Counted from the first letter of the stretch, positions 41,726-51,428 are shown. The stretch: DNA of 64,000 nt from Fimenecus sp045655645 (GCA_045655645.1 JAZOPS010000051.1:66553-130552), one strand, 5' to 3'. Numbers and translations: made by a program. The notes: generated by a model not told the origin, from the letters alone.

Positions 41726-42406
41726 TTGAAAAAGTATTTATATGAAATGCATTTTCACACAAAAAACACAAGTAACTGTGCCAATGTGCCAGCAGAAATT
41801 GCAGTTGAAGAATATATTAAAGCAGGATATGACGGGATTATTGTTACTGACCATTTGAGTCCATCAACTTATATGAATTTCGGTCGTGAATTGATGTCTT
41901 GGAAGAAAAAAGTTGACTTTTTCTTGCGTGGTTATAAAAAAGCTCTTGAAACTGCAAACGGAAGAATAAATGTGCTTTTGGGTATGGAATTAAGATTCAA
42001 AACAAGCGAGGGTGAAAACGATTATCTTGTTTATGGAATTACAGAAGAGTTTTTATATTCATACCCCAATTTGCTCAACATGAACAGTAAAACTTTTTAT
42101 AAATTAGCACAAAAAAATGGATTTTTAGTATTTCAGGCTCACCCATTCAGAGTTGGTATGAAAGTCACTAATCCAAAGTGTCTTGATGGTGTTGAAATCT
42201 TTAATGGTAACCCAAGACACAACTCAAGCAATGATATTGCCGAAATGTGGGCAAAAAAATATGACCTTATGGTCACATCAGGTTCGGATTACCATGAAAT
42301 TGAAGATTTGGGGTCTGGTGGAATATGGTTTAATAAAGAGATTAAGAATAATAAAACTTTAGTTGAAGAATTGTTAAAGAAAGATTATGAAATAAAGAGA
42401 AAATAA
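41726..42406 (+). CDS. PHP-domain phosphoesterase
   Basis: The likely product (226 aa) starts at a TTG at 41726 after GGGG; an upstream ATG lies inside the promoter. PHP metal-binding motifs are visible: MHFHTKNTSN at the N-terminus, GYDGIIVTDHLS, a Glu in LGMELRF, FQAHPFR and SGSDYHE. PHP proteins are metal-dependent phosphoesterases (histidinol phosphatase, polymerase or nucleotide phosphatase types). The specific substrate is unknown. It is monocistronic and divergent from the NuoEF-like operon. Confidence 0.85.
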   Translation: MKKYLYEMHFHTKNTSNCANVPAEIAVEEYIKAGYDGIIVTDHLSPSTYMNFGRELMSWKKKVDFFLRGYKKALETANGRINVLLGMELRFKTSEGENDYLVYGITEEFLYSYPNLLNMNSKTFYKLAQKNGFLVFQAHPFRVGMKVTNPKCLDGVEIFNGNPRHNSSNDIAEMWAKKYDLMVTSGSDYHEIEDLGSGGIWFNKEIKNNKTLVEELLKKDYEIKRK

Positions 42407-42425
42407 AATTTGCGAGATTTTTGAC

Positions 42426-42456
42426 TGAGGGATAATTAATATCCCTCATTTTTTTT
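42426..42456 (+). terminator. Terminator of the PHP gene
   Basis: TGAGGGATA / TATCCCTCA with a 5-nt loop, then eight T residues. Confidence 0.92.
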
Positions 42457-42485
42457 ACAAAAAACTTAAATCACGTATAAACAAG

Positions 42486-42517
42486 CAAGAAAAAAGGGAC
42501 TTAAAAAAGTCCCTTTT
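42486..42517 (-). terminator. Terminator of the leucine-rich-repeat protein gene
   Basis: AAAAGGGACTT / AAGTCCCTTTT with a 4-nt loop and a T run on the minus strand. Confidence 0.88.
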
Positions 42518-42536
42518 ACATATAATTTTCAATTTA

Positions 42537-45500
42537 TTAATACTCTTCATCTCGTTTAGGAAGATCTGCAACCATTTGTGTGTTAACACTAACAGTATCA
42601 TTCAGCATTTCAGCAAGATAAAGGTCAAGATAAATTGCATCGAACGAATCTACTGCCCCATCTTGGTTAATATCTGCTTTCGCTAACTCTTCTTCTGTTG
42701 GTACATAAGCAAGAGTAGTTATAGCTACAATAATGTCATAATCATCTGTATCAATTACACCATCATTGTTTATATCACCTAAAACAGTATCCAATGCAGG
42801 TACAGATTCAGTTTCAACATTTCCACAATCTGCACAAGTACGTTGATTTTTACCTTCACGCTCAAATTTAGGTTTAAGCACTACCTGCCATTCACCGTAA
42901 TTATGTTGTGATTCGATTGTAACATATTCAAAATATCCACAATCATCACACATATGATATCCTGTACCAGCCTGTGTACAGGTTGGCACTACTGTATATG
43001 TAATTTCACCATATCTATGGTCAGTAATTTCAACTACAGTTACATCAGTTTTCGCATCACAACGAGAACAATGGCGTGACTTACGACCTTCATCAGAACA
43101 AGTTGGTTCTATATCTATTGTCCATTCAGTTGAGAAATCATGACCCAGTGCAGATAATGTTTCTACTTCTGTTTCTCCACAAACTGAACATGCTCGAGTA
43201 TGTAATCCATCACTTTCACATTGTCGAGCAGTTACAACATTCCAATCTTCAAAGTCATGTCCTGTTGCATCAACAACAGTTTCGTTAAATTTTTCACCAC
43301 ATAACAGACAAGGTTGATATTTACTACCCTCTGTTGTGCAAGTTGGTTCTATATCAACTGTCCATTCTGTTGAAATATCGTGAGTAAGTGCAGGAATCAC
43401 TTCCGATTCGACTGCTTCGCATACAAGGCAAGTGCGAGTCTGTAAACCTTCAACACCACAAGATGGCATTGTTTCAGTTGTCCACCCACCAAAGCTATGG
43501 TCAACCTTCTCTATAACAGTTATGTCAAATTTTTCGCCACACAACAAACAATGATGTGATTTACTACCTTCTGTTATACAAGTTGGCTCCACATCAACAG
43601 TCCATTCTGTTGAAATGTTGTGCGATAATGCAGGGATTACCTTTATTTCAACAACACCACACACTGAACAAGTGCGTGACTGTGAGCCTTCCACACCACA
43701 AGTCGGTAAGTTATCCATCTTCCAACTACCATAAGAATGTTCTGTCATCTCAATAACGGTTACGTCGAATTTTTCATTACAAATTGAACAGTGATGTGAC
43801 TTACTGCCTTCTTCTGTACAAGTTGCTTCTTTGTCAATAGTCCATTCTGTTGAAATGTTGTGCGATAATGCAGGGATTACCTTTGTTTCAACAGCACCAC
43901 ACACTGAACAAGTGCGTGACTGTGAGCCTTCTATGCCACAGCTTGGTAATCCGACAAGTGTCCATTTGCCGTATGTATGAGTACCTGTTTCTGTCAACGG
44001 GTCAATAGGTGTAACATCTGTTGTTGCATCGCAATTAATACAATGGCGAGACTTGCTACCAGCCTCACTACACGTAGGTTCGATATCAACAGTAAAGTTA
44101 GTCGAATAGCTGTGAGCAACCACAGGCACTGTTTGTTTTGAAACTATACCACAATATGAACAAGTGGCTTGTTTTTCACCATTAGAAACACATGTTGGGT
44201 CTTTTGTAACTACCCAATCACCATTAACATGATTACCTAATTTATAATTTATTGTTGCATCATATAATGAGGAATTATCATCATCAATGAAAATATTATT
44301 CCATTGACATTTTGTGCCCGTATAGTTGACTGTTGCAAGTTGTGAGCAGTAATAAAATGCACCCTCACCAATTGTTATCACGCTATCGGGTATTGTTATA
44401 TTTGTAAAACAAGAAGACGTAAACGCACAATATTCAATTGTTGTTACACCATTAGGAATCGTTAGACTTGTAAGGCTGATGCAGTTAGAGATCGCATATT
44501 CACCAATCGTTGTTACACCTTTAGGAATTATTATACTTTTAAGACTTGTACAATCGCGAAATAGATGATCACTAATTGTTGTAATACTATCAGAAAGTGT
44601 TACATTAACAAGGTTTCTACAACAAAAAAATGCCCCTTCTCCAATAAACGTCACACTATCAGGAATTGTTATACTTGTAAGGTTGCCAAAATAGGCAAAA
44701 GCTGAACTCTCAATCGATAATACACTATCAGGAATTGTTACACTTGCAAGGTTGCCACAATGGGCAAAAGCATTTTTATCAATTGTTGTTACTGTGTCGG
44801 GAATTACATAACTTGTGCTTGAATTATTCATCGGATATTGTATTAATGTAGTTTTATTTTTGTTAAATAGTACTCCATTTGAATCACTTGAATAATATTT
44901 ATTATTACTATTAACTTTTATATTTGTCAGGCTTGAGCATTTATAAAAAATATAATCACCTATCGACGTAACACTATTAGGTATTGTTATTTTTGTTAGT
45001 GAACTGCATTCATAAAAAGCATCAGCACATATTGTTGTAACAGTATTGGGAATTGTTACACTTGTAAGGTTAGTACATTTATAAAATGCTTGACTTGCAA
45101 TAAGTTTTGTTCCTGTCTTTATTGTGCATGAACCAAGAGCCGTTTCCACATCTATTAAGTAATTATCAATGTAAAGTACATAGTCTTCCCAATTTGACCA
45201 ATCATGATAATAAGCCGTATTATTAAATGCATACGGTCCAATTGATATTATACTATCAGGTATTGTTATATTTGCGAGACTTGTACAACTTTGAAATGCG
45301 CACTTCCCAATTGATATAACACTATCAGGAATTATTATACTTGTGAGACTTGTACAATCATCAAAAGCGTTATCGGCAATACTCTTTGTGCCTGTCTTTA
45401 TTGTGTATGAACCCGAAATGGTATTTTTTGCATCTATTAAATGATTATTAATATAAAGCACGTCATTTTCCCAATTTGATTCATCTTTATAATATGCAGT

Positions 45501-45875
45501 AGTTTCAAAGACAGAATATGCAATTTCTGTTACACTATCAGGAATTATTATTCTTTCTAATGATGTGCAAACATAGAAAGCATCTTCACCAATTGATGTT
45601 ACACTATCAGGGATTACTATACTTGTAAGGCTTCTACGAAACTCAAATGCGCGACCACCGATTGCAGTTATTGTATAACCATCTATTTTTGATGGTATTT
45701 CAAGTTCAGTTGCATGACCTGTATATTCCGTAATCCGAGCAGTTTTGTCTGAATAACTGATTATTTCATATGCATAATCACCATAAGTAAGAGCTTCAGA
45801 TTGAATCTGAGTGAACGGAATTGCAACGAAAATAATTGCAATTGAAAGAAATATAGATAATATCTTGCGTTTCAT
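42537..45875 (-). CDS. Secreted BspA-type leucine-rich protein with alternating Cys-rich repeats and dockerin-like end
   Basis: The product (1112 aa) starts at 45875, after GGGGGCG; a longer frame would pass through the promoter. Residues 1-28 form a signal peptide. Residues about 45-530 are BspA-like (LRR_5) repeats with the pattern TSVTIPDSVTSIGxxAF. Residues about 540-1040 contain twelve Cys-rich units, each with HxxxxxW, PTCxxxG and CxxCG, in two alternating subtypes (HxYGxW and HNISTEW forms). Residues about 1050-1100 hold two EF-hand loops (DINNDGVIDTDD and DINQDGAVDSFD), a dockerin I-like pair that may dock on a cohesin or bind Ca2+. No anchor is seen. BspA-type repeats often mediate adhesion. 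It is monocistronic. Confidence 0.88.
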   Translation of the reverse strand: MKRKILSIFLSIAIIFVAIPFTQIQSEALTYGDYAYEIISYSDKTARITEYTGHATELEIPSKIDGYTITAIGGRAFEFRRSLTSIVIPDSVTSIGEDAFYVCTSLERIIIPDSVTEIAYSVFETTAYYKDESNWENDVLYINNHLIDAKNTISGSYTIKTGTKSIADNAFDDCTSLTSIIIPDSVISIGKCAFQSCTSLANITIPDSIISIGPYAFNNTAYYHDWSNWEDYVLYIDNYLIDVETALGSCTIKTGTKLIASQAFYKCTNLTSVTIPNTVTTICADAFYECSSLTKITIPNSVTSIGDYIFYKCSSLTNIKVNSNNKYYSSDSNGVLFNKNKTTLIQYPMNNSSTSYVIPDTVTTIDKNAFAHCGNLASVTIPDSVLSIESSAFAYFGNLTSITIPDSVTFIGEGAFFCCRNLVNVTLSDSITTISDHLFRDCTSLKSIIIPKGVTTIGEYAISNCISLTSLTIPNGVTTIEYCAFTSSCFTNITIPDSVITIGEGAFYYCSQLATVNYTGTKCQWNNIFIDDDNSSLYDATINYKLGNHVNGDWVVTKDPTCVSNGEKQATCSYCGIVSKQTVPVVAHSYSTNFTVDIEPTCSEAGSKSRHCINCDATTDVTPIDPLTETGTHTYGKWTLVGLPSCGIEGSQSRTCSVCGAVETKVIPALSHNISTEWTIDKEATCTEEGSKSHHCSICNEKFDVTVIEMTEHSYGSWKMDNLPTCGVEGSQSRTCSVCGVVEIKVIPALSHNISTEWTVDVEPTCITEGSKSHHCLLCGEKFDITVIEKVDHSFGGWTTETMPSCGVEGLQTRTCLVCEAVESEVIPALTHDISTEWTVDIEPTCTTEGSKYQPCLLCGEKFNETVVDATGHDFEDWNVVTARQCESDGLHTRACSVCGETEVETLSALGHDFSTEWTIDIEPTCSDEGRKSRHCSRCDAKTDVTVVEITDHRYGEITYTVVPTCTQAGTGYHMCDDCGYFEYVTIESQHNYGEWQVVLKPKFEREGKNQRTCADCGNVETESVPALDTVLGDINNDGVIDTDDYDIIVAITTLAYVPTEEELAKADINQDGAVDSFDAIYLDLYLAEMLNDTVSVNTQMVADLPKRDEEY

Positions 45876-45906
45876 ACACACGCCCCCAATATAATTATAC
45901 ATTGTA

Positions 45907-45935
45907 ATTATAGACCTATTAATTTCCTTTGTCAA
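45907..45935 (-). promoter_or_regulatory. Consensus promoter of the leucine-rich-repeat protein gene
   Basis: TTGACA, 17 bp, TATAAT on the minus strand, 32 bp before the start codon: perfect hexamers and spacing. Confidence 0.9.
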
Positions 45936-45956
45936 ACAAAAACAGTGAAAAAATGA

Positions 45957-45980
45957 GGGTGATTCGTGAATCACCCCTAC
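45957..45980. repeat. Dispersed palindrome copy
   Basis: GGGTGATT-CGTG-AATCACCC followed by CTAC. Member of the same family as 36680, 46289, 56695 and 57795. Confidence 0.8.
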
Positions 45981-46028
45981 GAATGTAACTTTTTGTTTTA
46001 TAAATCGGAGTTTATTGGGGAGTTTAAT

Positions 46029-46232
46029 GGGTGTCCGTTCTCGGCTCCCTCTGACGAGGGAGCTGTCGAGCGAAAGCGAGACTGAGGGAGAGATTTAGTG
46101 AGCAGTAAAACTATCTCTCCCTCCGTCATTTTCTTGCGAAAATGCCACCTAATTCTCACCTGCCGGTTCGGTCGGTGCTTCTGCTTCGCAGAGGTGTCCA
46201 CCGGACACCCGCACCTCGTCAGAGGGAGGCAT
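46029..46232. repeat. MITE-like structured repeat element
   Basis: A non-coding block bounded by GGGTGTCCG (46029-46037) and CGGACACCC (46202-46210) and rich in nested hairpins: GGCTCCCTC/GAGGGAGC, GTCGAGC/GCGAGAC, TCTCTCCCTC, ACCTCGTCAGAGGGAGG. It shares its TCTCTCCCTCCGTCA and CCTCGTCAGAGGGAGGC pieces with 60547-60610. Together with the palindromes it fills the 443-bp gap between the LRR gene and the transketolase gene; I see no gene there. Confidence 0.7.
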
Positions 46233-46281
46233 AAACACACCATTCAAACTCACCGACAAATTATAATTTGAATAAAAAGAA

Positions 46282-46314
46282 AGAAAAAGGGACGATGCAC
46301 TCATCGTCCCCTAC
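46282..46314 (-). terminator. Palindrome acting as terminator of the transketolase operon
   Basis: GGGACGAT / ATCGTCCC with a 6-nt loop, followed by TTTTTC on the minus strand, immediately after the transketolase C-subunit gene. It carries the CCCCTAC edge of the dispersed palindrome family. Confidence 0.8.
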
Positions 46315-46318
46315 ATTA

Positions 46319-47266
46319 TTATTTCTTTAATTCAACTGCTGCTTTGCATTTTGCAACGATATTTGCAGCGTCGAGTCCGAATTCGTGAAGAAGTTGAACT
46401 GCTGGACCTGATTTACCGAATGTATCTTCAACACCTACACGAAGTACAGGGACAGGAACTGTTTCACAAACTACTTCTGCAACTGCTGAGCCGAGACCAC
46501 CGATTACATTGTGTTCTTCTGCAGTAACGATTACGCCTGTTTTCTTTGCACTTTCGATTACAAGTTCACGGTCAATAGGTTTGATTGTTGCCATATTAAC
46601 AACTCTTGCATTAATACCTTCAGCTTTGAGTTCTTCATAAGCCATAAGTGCTTCGTTAACCATAAGGCCTGTTGCGATGATTGTTACATCGTCACCCTCT
46701 TTAAGGACAGAGCCTTTACCAATTTCAAACTTATAGTTTTCATCGAATACTCTTGGCACTGCAAGACGGCCAAATCTCATATAAACTGGGCCTTCATGCT
46801 CTGCCGCTGCCATAACGCAAAGTCTTGCTTCAACATCATCGGCAGGGTTAAGGATAACCATATTTGGAATTGTTCTCATAAGACCAATGTCTTCACAGCA
46901 CTGATGGCTTGCACCATCTTCACCAACAGAGATTCCTGCATGAGTTGCGCCGATTTTAACATTAAGATTTGTATAACTGATTGAGTTTCTAACCTGTTCA
47001 AATGCACGACCTGCTGCGAACATTGCGAATGATGATGCGAAAACTGTATATCCTGCACTTGCAAGACCAGCTGCAACGCCCATCATATTGCCTTCTGCAA
47101 TACCACAATCAATAAACTTTTCAGGGTGCTCTTTTTTGAACATACCTGTTTTTGTTGCAGCAGCCAAGTCTGCATCAAGAACAAGAATTTTAGCGTCTGT
47201 ATTACCTAATTCAACAAGTGCTTTACCATAAGCATCACGAGTTGCTGTTTTAATTACTTCGCTCAT
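46319..47266 (-). CDS. Transketolase, C-terminal subunit
   Basis: The 315-aa protein is the C-terminal half of a two-gene transketolase (pyrimidine-binding plus C domain). It starts at 47266 after GGAGGGTG; the region upstream belongs to the N-half. Motifs: DAYGKALVELG, the catalytic Glu in DCGIAEGNMMGVAAGLA, YTNLNVKIGATHAGISVGEDG, and the C-domain. With the N-subunit and thiamine diphosphate it transfers two-carbon ketol units in the pentose phosphate pathway, or might act as a transketolase-like DXP or sugar enzyme. It lies one base after the N-subunit stop. Confidence 0.92.
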   Translation of the reverse strand: MSEVIKTATRDAYGKALVELGNTDAKILVLDADLAAATKTGMFKKEHPEKFIDCGIAEGNMMGVAAGLASAGYTVFASSFAMFAAGRAFEQVRNSISYTNLNVKIGATHAGISVGEDGASHQCCEDIGLMRTIPNMVILNPADDVEARLCVMAAAEHEGPVYMRFGRLAVPRVFDENYKFEIGKGSVLKEGDDVTIIATGLMVNEALMAYEELKAEGINARVVNMATIKPIDRELVIESAKKTGVIVTAEEHNVIGGLGSAVAEVVCETVPVPVLRVGVEDTFGKSGPAVQLLHEFGLDAANIVAKCKAAVELKK

Positions 47267-47267
47267 T

Positions 47268-48113
47268 TTATACACCCTCCAATTCATTAAGTTTTGCAGT
47301 AAGTTCTGCTACTGCCTGATTATAAAGTTCTTCATTTGGTGCTGCACCGTGCCAGTTAACTTGATTTTCCATATAAGAAACGCCCTTGCCCTTAATTGTC
47401 TTTGCAACGATTGCTGTTGGTTTGCCTTTGCAAGCCTTTGCAGCTTCAAATGCACTTTCGATTTCATCAAGGTTGTTACCATCAATTTCAATTGTATTGA
47501 AACCGAATGCTGTAAACTTTTCAGGAATTGGATATGGTGAGTTAACTTCTTCGATTGTACCATCAATCTGAAGATTATTATTGTCAACGATAACTACAAG
47601 GTTATCAAGTTTCTTTGCATTTGCAAACATTGCTGCTTCCCAAACCTGACCTTCTTCGATTTCACCGTCACCAAGAATTGTGTAAACTCTGAAATCTTTA
47701 TTATCAAGTTTTGCTGCGAGAGCCATACCAACTGCTGCAGAAATGCCCTGACCAAGTGAGCCTGTACTCATATCTACACCTGGCACACATTTCATACTTG
47801 GGTGACCCTGAAGATAAGAATCAGCTTTACGAAGTGTTTTCATATCTTCTGTTGGGAAAAAGCCTTTAAGTGCAAGTGTTGCATAAAGAGCAGGTGCTGC
47901 GTGACCTTTTGAAAGAACAAATCTGTCACGGTCGTCCCATTTTGGATTTGATGCATCAACTTTCATCTCTACATTGTAAAGATAAGCCATAAGTTCAGCA
48001 ATTGAAAGTGAGCCACCCGGATGGCCTGCCTTTGCGTTGAAAATACCTTCTAACAAGAGAAGTCTTTCTTTTGTTGCAAAAATTTCAAGTTCTTTTTTCA
48101 AAGAAGCATTCAT
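47268..48113 (-). CDS. Transketolase, N-terminal subunit
   Basis: The 281-aa thiamine diphosphate-binding half contains the motif GDGEIEEGQVWEAAMFANAK with N28-type spacing to NNNLQIDG, and the entry signature GHPGGSLSIAELMAYLY. It starts at 48113 after GGGGGAG. Splitting transketolase into N and C subunits is common in Clostridia and Archaea, so this is not a broken gene. It follows the HAD phosphatase gene by 22 bp. Confidence 0.93.
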   Translation of the reverse strand: MNASLKKELEIFATKERLLLLEGIFNAKAGHPGGSLSIAELMAYLYNVEMKVDASNPKWDDRDRFVLSKGHAAPALYATLALKGFFPTEDMKTLRKADSYLQGHPSMKCVPGVDMSTGSLGQGISAAVGMALAAKLDNKDFRVYTILGDGEIEEGQVWEAAMFANAKKLDNLVVIVDNNNLQIDGTIEEVNSPYPIPEKFTAFGFNTIEIDGNNLDEIESAFEAAKACKGKPTAIVAKTIKGKGVSYMENQVNWHGAAPNEELYNQAVAELTAKLNELEGV

Positions 48114-48135
48114 TTTTACTCCCCCTATTTTTTTA

Positions 48136-48966
48136 TTATTCTTTGTAATCATTCATTATGTATTCAAGCAAGTCTGCAACCGCACCTTGATTGCAATGAC
48201 AAGCATGAAAATCTGCAATATCATGCATTGCTTTTGGTGCTTGTCCGCAACATGCTGGAAGTCCAACAGTTTTAAGCATATCATAATCGTTGAAATAGTC
48301 ACCGATTGCAGCAGTATGCTCACGGTCAATATTATACATTTCAGCAATTTTCATCAATGCTGTTCCTTTGTGAACACCTTCATTGAGCATTTCAAAAGAA
48401 CAGATTGAGCTTGACATAAAGTTTGCACCTGTGTTTTCAAGTGACAATGCATATTTTTTAACTGCGCTGATAAGTGGTGGAACACCAAGGAAAATAACTT
48501 TTCCCCAATTTTCTCTTGGCACTTCATCAACACTTTTACAGTTAACGCAGTGAAGTTTATCAGCCAACACCATACATGGTGCAAAGATTTTTGCGTTCAA
48601 TGTATAAATAACTTCATCCGTAAGAATTTCGATTTCAAGTGCTGGAAAACGCTTATAAATCTCAAACACCAAATCAACTGCTTTTTGATTTATTGGTGTG
48701 AAATGCAACATCTTCTCCTGAGAATAGTCATAAACACCTGCACCATTGAGAACAACAGCCGGAGTACCTTTAATTGGTAATCTGTTATAGTGTTTTCTCA
48801 TTGACTCGACATTTCTGCCTGATGCCAATGTGAAATGTCCATTACATTTCAGTACAAAATGTTTAATTGCTTCGAAATTTCTTTTTGGCAACTTTCTGAA
48901 TTTATTATTGAGTGTTCCGTCAATATCTGACACTACAAGCCAGTTTGACAAGTCTTTTTTTGCCAT
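48136..48966 (-). CDS. HAD-superfamily (Cof-type) hydrolase
   Basis: The 276-aa protein shows HAD motifs: VVSDIDGTLN (nucleophile Asp), LASGRN (motif II region), a Lys in the VHKGTALMKI segment and IGDYFNDYDMLK (motif IV). The C2-type cap between places it in the Cof/sugar phosphatase subgroup, which removes phosphate from sugar phosphates or flavin/PLP precursors. Two Cys-rich spots (ACCGQAP, ACHCNQG) near the end are unusual. It is 3 bp after rluD. Confidence 0.88.
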   Translation of the reverse strand: MAKKDLSNWLVVSDIDGTLNNKFRKLPKRNFEAIKHFVLKCNGHFTLASGRNVESMRKHYNRLPIKGTPAVVLNGAGVYDYSQEKMLHFTPINQKAVDLVFEIYKRFPALEIEILTDEVIYTLNAKIFAPCMVLADKLHCVNCKSVDEVPRENWGKVIFLGVPPLISAVKKYALSLENTGANFMSSSICSFEMLNEGVHKGTALMKIAEMYNIDREHTAAIGDYFNDYDMLKTVGLPACCGQAPKAMHDIADFHACHCNQGAVADLLEYIMNDYKE

Positions 48967-48969
48967 TAT

Positions 48970-49887
48970 TTAACCTCTTTTGATTTTATCTAAAAAACTT
49001 TTGAAATAATCAGGCAAATCGCTTGAAAATTCCATATATTCATTCTTAATGGGATGAACAAATCCGATTTTGATTGCGTGCAAGCACTGTCCATTGAGTT
49101 CGGCGCTTTTTTTATCGTGACCATAAACCAAATCGCCTGCAACAGGATGTCCTAAATGAGCCATGTGAACTCTTATTTGATGAGTTCGACCTGTTTCTAA
49201 TTTAAGTGAAATGTGAGAATAACCATTGTATTCTTCAATCACATTATAATGAGTAACTGCAGCTTTTGAATTCTGCATTGTTACACACATTTTCTTACGG
49301 TCTTTTGGATTGCGTCCAATTGGCGCGTTAACTGTGCCTTCTTGCTCTTTCAAGTGACCACAAATCACAGCATTGTACTCACGAGTGAAACTATGCTCTT
49401 TGATTTGTTCGGCAAGACCTAAATGTGCTTTATCATTTTTAGCTACAATGAGCAATCCACTTGTATCTTTATCGATTCTGTGAACTATTCCCGGTCTCAA
49501 AACACCATTTATGCCCGATAATGAGTCTTTACAATGATACAACAGCGCATTAACCAAAGTACCTGTATAATTACCCGGTGCAGGATGAACAACCATACCT
49601 CTAGGTTTATTGACAACAAGCAAATCATCATCTTCATAGACAATATCTAACGGAATATTTTCAGGCTCGGCATCAAGTGGTTTTAATTCGCCTGTAACCA
49701 ACATTATTTCGTCATCAGTATTAACTTTATACTTTTTATTAACGACAATACCGTTAATAGTAACATTCCCCTGCTCAATCAATTTTTGAATTGAATTTCT
49801 TGAACAATCGGGAACCAAAACTGAAAGAAATTTATCAATTCTTTCACCGTGAAATTCCTGTGGAACTTCAATCAACAATTCACTCAT
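48970..49887 (-). CDS. RluA-family (RluD-type) pseudouridine synthase
   Basis: The 305-aa protein has an S4 RNA-binding domain (residues about 12-75) and the catalytic domain with HRIDKDTSGLLIVAKN, whose Asp is the nucleophile, and TGRTHQIRVHMAHLGHPVAGD. It isomerises uridines in 23S rRNA. It overlaps lspA by eight bases, the same pairing as in many Firmicutes (lspA-rluD/ylyB). Confidence 0.93.
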   Translation of the reverse strand: MSELLIEVPQEFHGERIDKFLSVLVPDCSRNSIQKLIEQGNVTINGIVVNKKYKVNTDDEIMLVTGELKPLDAEPENIPLDIVYEDDDLLVVNKPRGMVVHPAPGNYTGTLVNALLYHCKDSLSGINGVLRPGIVHRIDKDTSGLLIVAKNDKAHLGLAEQIKEHSFTREYNAVICGHLKEQEGTVNAPIGRNPKDRKKMCVTMQNSKAAVTHYNVIEEYNGYSHISLKLETGRTHQIRVHMAHLGHPVAGDLVYGHDKKSAELNGQCLHAIKIGFVHPIKNEYMEFSSDLPDYFKSFLDKIKRG

Positions 49888-50365
49888 TTTGTGAGTCCTT
49901 TTCTTTTTTACTATCTCTGTAAATCTCGTATATAAGCCAACCTATCAGCACAAAGGCACTGCAAGTGACTAAAATATCTGCAAAATTGAATATTGCAAAA
50001 TCAATAAACAATGGCTCAATATAGTCAACTACAAATCCACGGAACACTCGGTCAATTAAATTGCCAAGTCCCCCTGCTATTATCAAAGCAACACAGACAT
50101 ATTCAACGCCAAATTTGATTTTTTTGAACATCAAAGCCATTGTGCCAACAATAATCAATATCAATGTGAAAACTGACAACAAATTTGTATATCCGCTAAA
50201 AGAGCCAAAAGCAGCTCCCGTGTTTTCGGCATAATTCAACTGAATAAAGCCGTCAATCAAGGGATAACTGCCAATTGGTTTGAGATAGTCAATTACAAGT
50301 AATTTGATTAATTGGTCTAATGCCACTAAAACGAGCATTGAAACAAGTGTAATTACTTGAAGCAT
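49880..50365 (-). CDS. lspA: Lipoprotein signal peptidase II
   Basis: The 161-aa membrane enzyme cleaves signal peptides of prolipoproteins after lipid attachment. Four helices are seen; catalytic Asp residues are in GNLIDRVFRG and FNFADILV, and the motif NTGAAFGSF is typical. The GH18 lipoprotein in this window is a likely substrate. The acidic tail (KKEKDSQNE) is overlapped by rluD. Confidence 0.95.
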   Translation of the reverse strand: MLQVITLVSMLVLVALDQLIKLLVIDYLKPIGSYPLIDGFIQLNYAENTGAAFGSFSGYTNLLSVFTLILIIVGTMALMFKKIKFGVEYVCVALIIAGGLGNLIDRVFRGFVVDYIEPLFIDFAIFNFADILVTCSAFVLIGWLIYEIYRDSKKEKDSQNE

Positions 50366-50380
50366 ATTTTACCTCGTATC

Positions 50381-51379
50381 TTATTTTTTCTTAAAGAAGT
50401 TTTTAAATGAAATTGACTGTGGTTTTTCTTCAACCTGTTCTTCTTCAACTTCTTCTGCTGTTTCTTCAGCTTCTTCTATTGCTTCTTCAGCAGTTTCAAC
50501 TGTATCGTCGATATCGTCTGCAAAGTCGATTTTGCTCAAATCAAGCTTAAATGCTTTTTTCACAACTGGTTCAGCAACGATTTCTTCTTCAACTGCTTCT
50601 TCTGTTTCTTCAACTTCTGAGGCAGTTTCTTCAATCACTTCAAAATCTTCTTCTACTTCTGGGACAACTTCTTCGATTTCTTCTACTGTTTCAATTTCTT
50701 CTGTTTCTTCAATTACAACGAATTCCTGAGCAGGCTCTTCGATAATTGCTTCCTCGACTGCAGGTTCTTCTTCAACTGTTTCTTCAATCTGTTCTTCAAC
50801 GATTTCAGGAAGCTGGTTGATAAGGTTGATATGTTCTTTATACATTGCAACAAGTTTTGATTTGAACTCTGATGCTTCTTTTTGGAGCATATCATAAACA
50901 AGGCTTTCATGTGTAACCTTGCGGTTGATGTTGCCAAGAATTTCTTTTGACTGACGATTTGCTTCTGCAACTATTTGCTCTGCTTCTGCTTTTGCAGCTG
51001 CCATGATTTCGTCTTTTTCAACGCCTAATGTTGCTGTGTATTCATCTGCCTTAGCTTTTGCTTCTGCAACCATCTGTTCACATTCTGCCTTAGCATCAGC
51101 AGTTTCTTTTTCTGCTGTTTCACGAGCTTCAGCAACAATTTTATCAGCAAGTTTCTGTGCATTTAAAAGCGCTGTTTTAAGGCTTTCTTCGTCTTCACGA
51201 TATTCTTCAATCTTTTTAACGAGAACGCTGATTTTTTTGATAAGGTCACCATTCTCTTTAAACATCTGTTCATAAGAAGCTGAAACTTCACTTAAAAAGT
51301 TATCAACATCTTCTGCACGATATGAACCGCGACCTGTTGTTTGAAATGATTTTTCTTTGATTTTATCTGGTGTAAGCAT
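50381..51379 (-). CDS. divIVA: DivIVA-domain cell-division protein
   Basis: The product (332 aa) starts at the ATG at 51379, seven bases after AAGGA. Residues 1-60 carry the DivIVA N-domain (LTPDKIKEKSFQTTGRGSYR, then EDVDNFLSEV) that recognises curved membrane. A long coiled coil rich in Ala/Glu/Lys covers about residues 30-190. A highly acidic Glu/Val/Thr segment follows (about 195-310), then a basic end SFKNFFKKK. DivIVA places division, wall growth and spore polar events. It lies 49 bp after sepF; ylmG and ylmH, often between them, are missing. Confidence 0.92.
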   Translation of the reverse strand: MLTPDKIKEKSFQTTGRGSYRAEDVDNFLSEVSASYEQMFKENGDLIKKISVLVKKIEEYREDEESLKTALLNAQKLADKIVAEARETAEKETADAKAECEQMVAEAKAKADEYTATLGVEKDEIMAAAKAEAEQIVAEANRQSKEILGNINRKVTHESLVYDMLQKEASEFKSKLVAMYKEHINLINQLPEIVEEQIEETVEEEPAVEEAIIEEPAQEFVVIEETEEIETVEEIEEVVPEVEEDFEVIEETASEVEETEEAVEEEIVAEPVVKKAFKLDLSKIDFADDIDDTVETAEEAIEEAEETAEEVEEEQVEEKPQSISFKNFFKKK

Positions 51380-51428
51380 TAGAATATCCTTCCCGTTCTT
51401 GTACATTTTTTAATAATTATGAATGTTA

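Noticed and set aside
46319..48113. Transketolase broken by a frameshift
   Set aside because: Both halves have their own ribosome sites and complete domains; the two-subunit form is normal in Clostridia.
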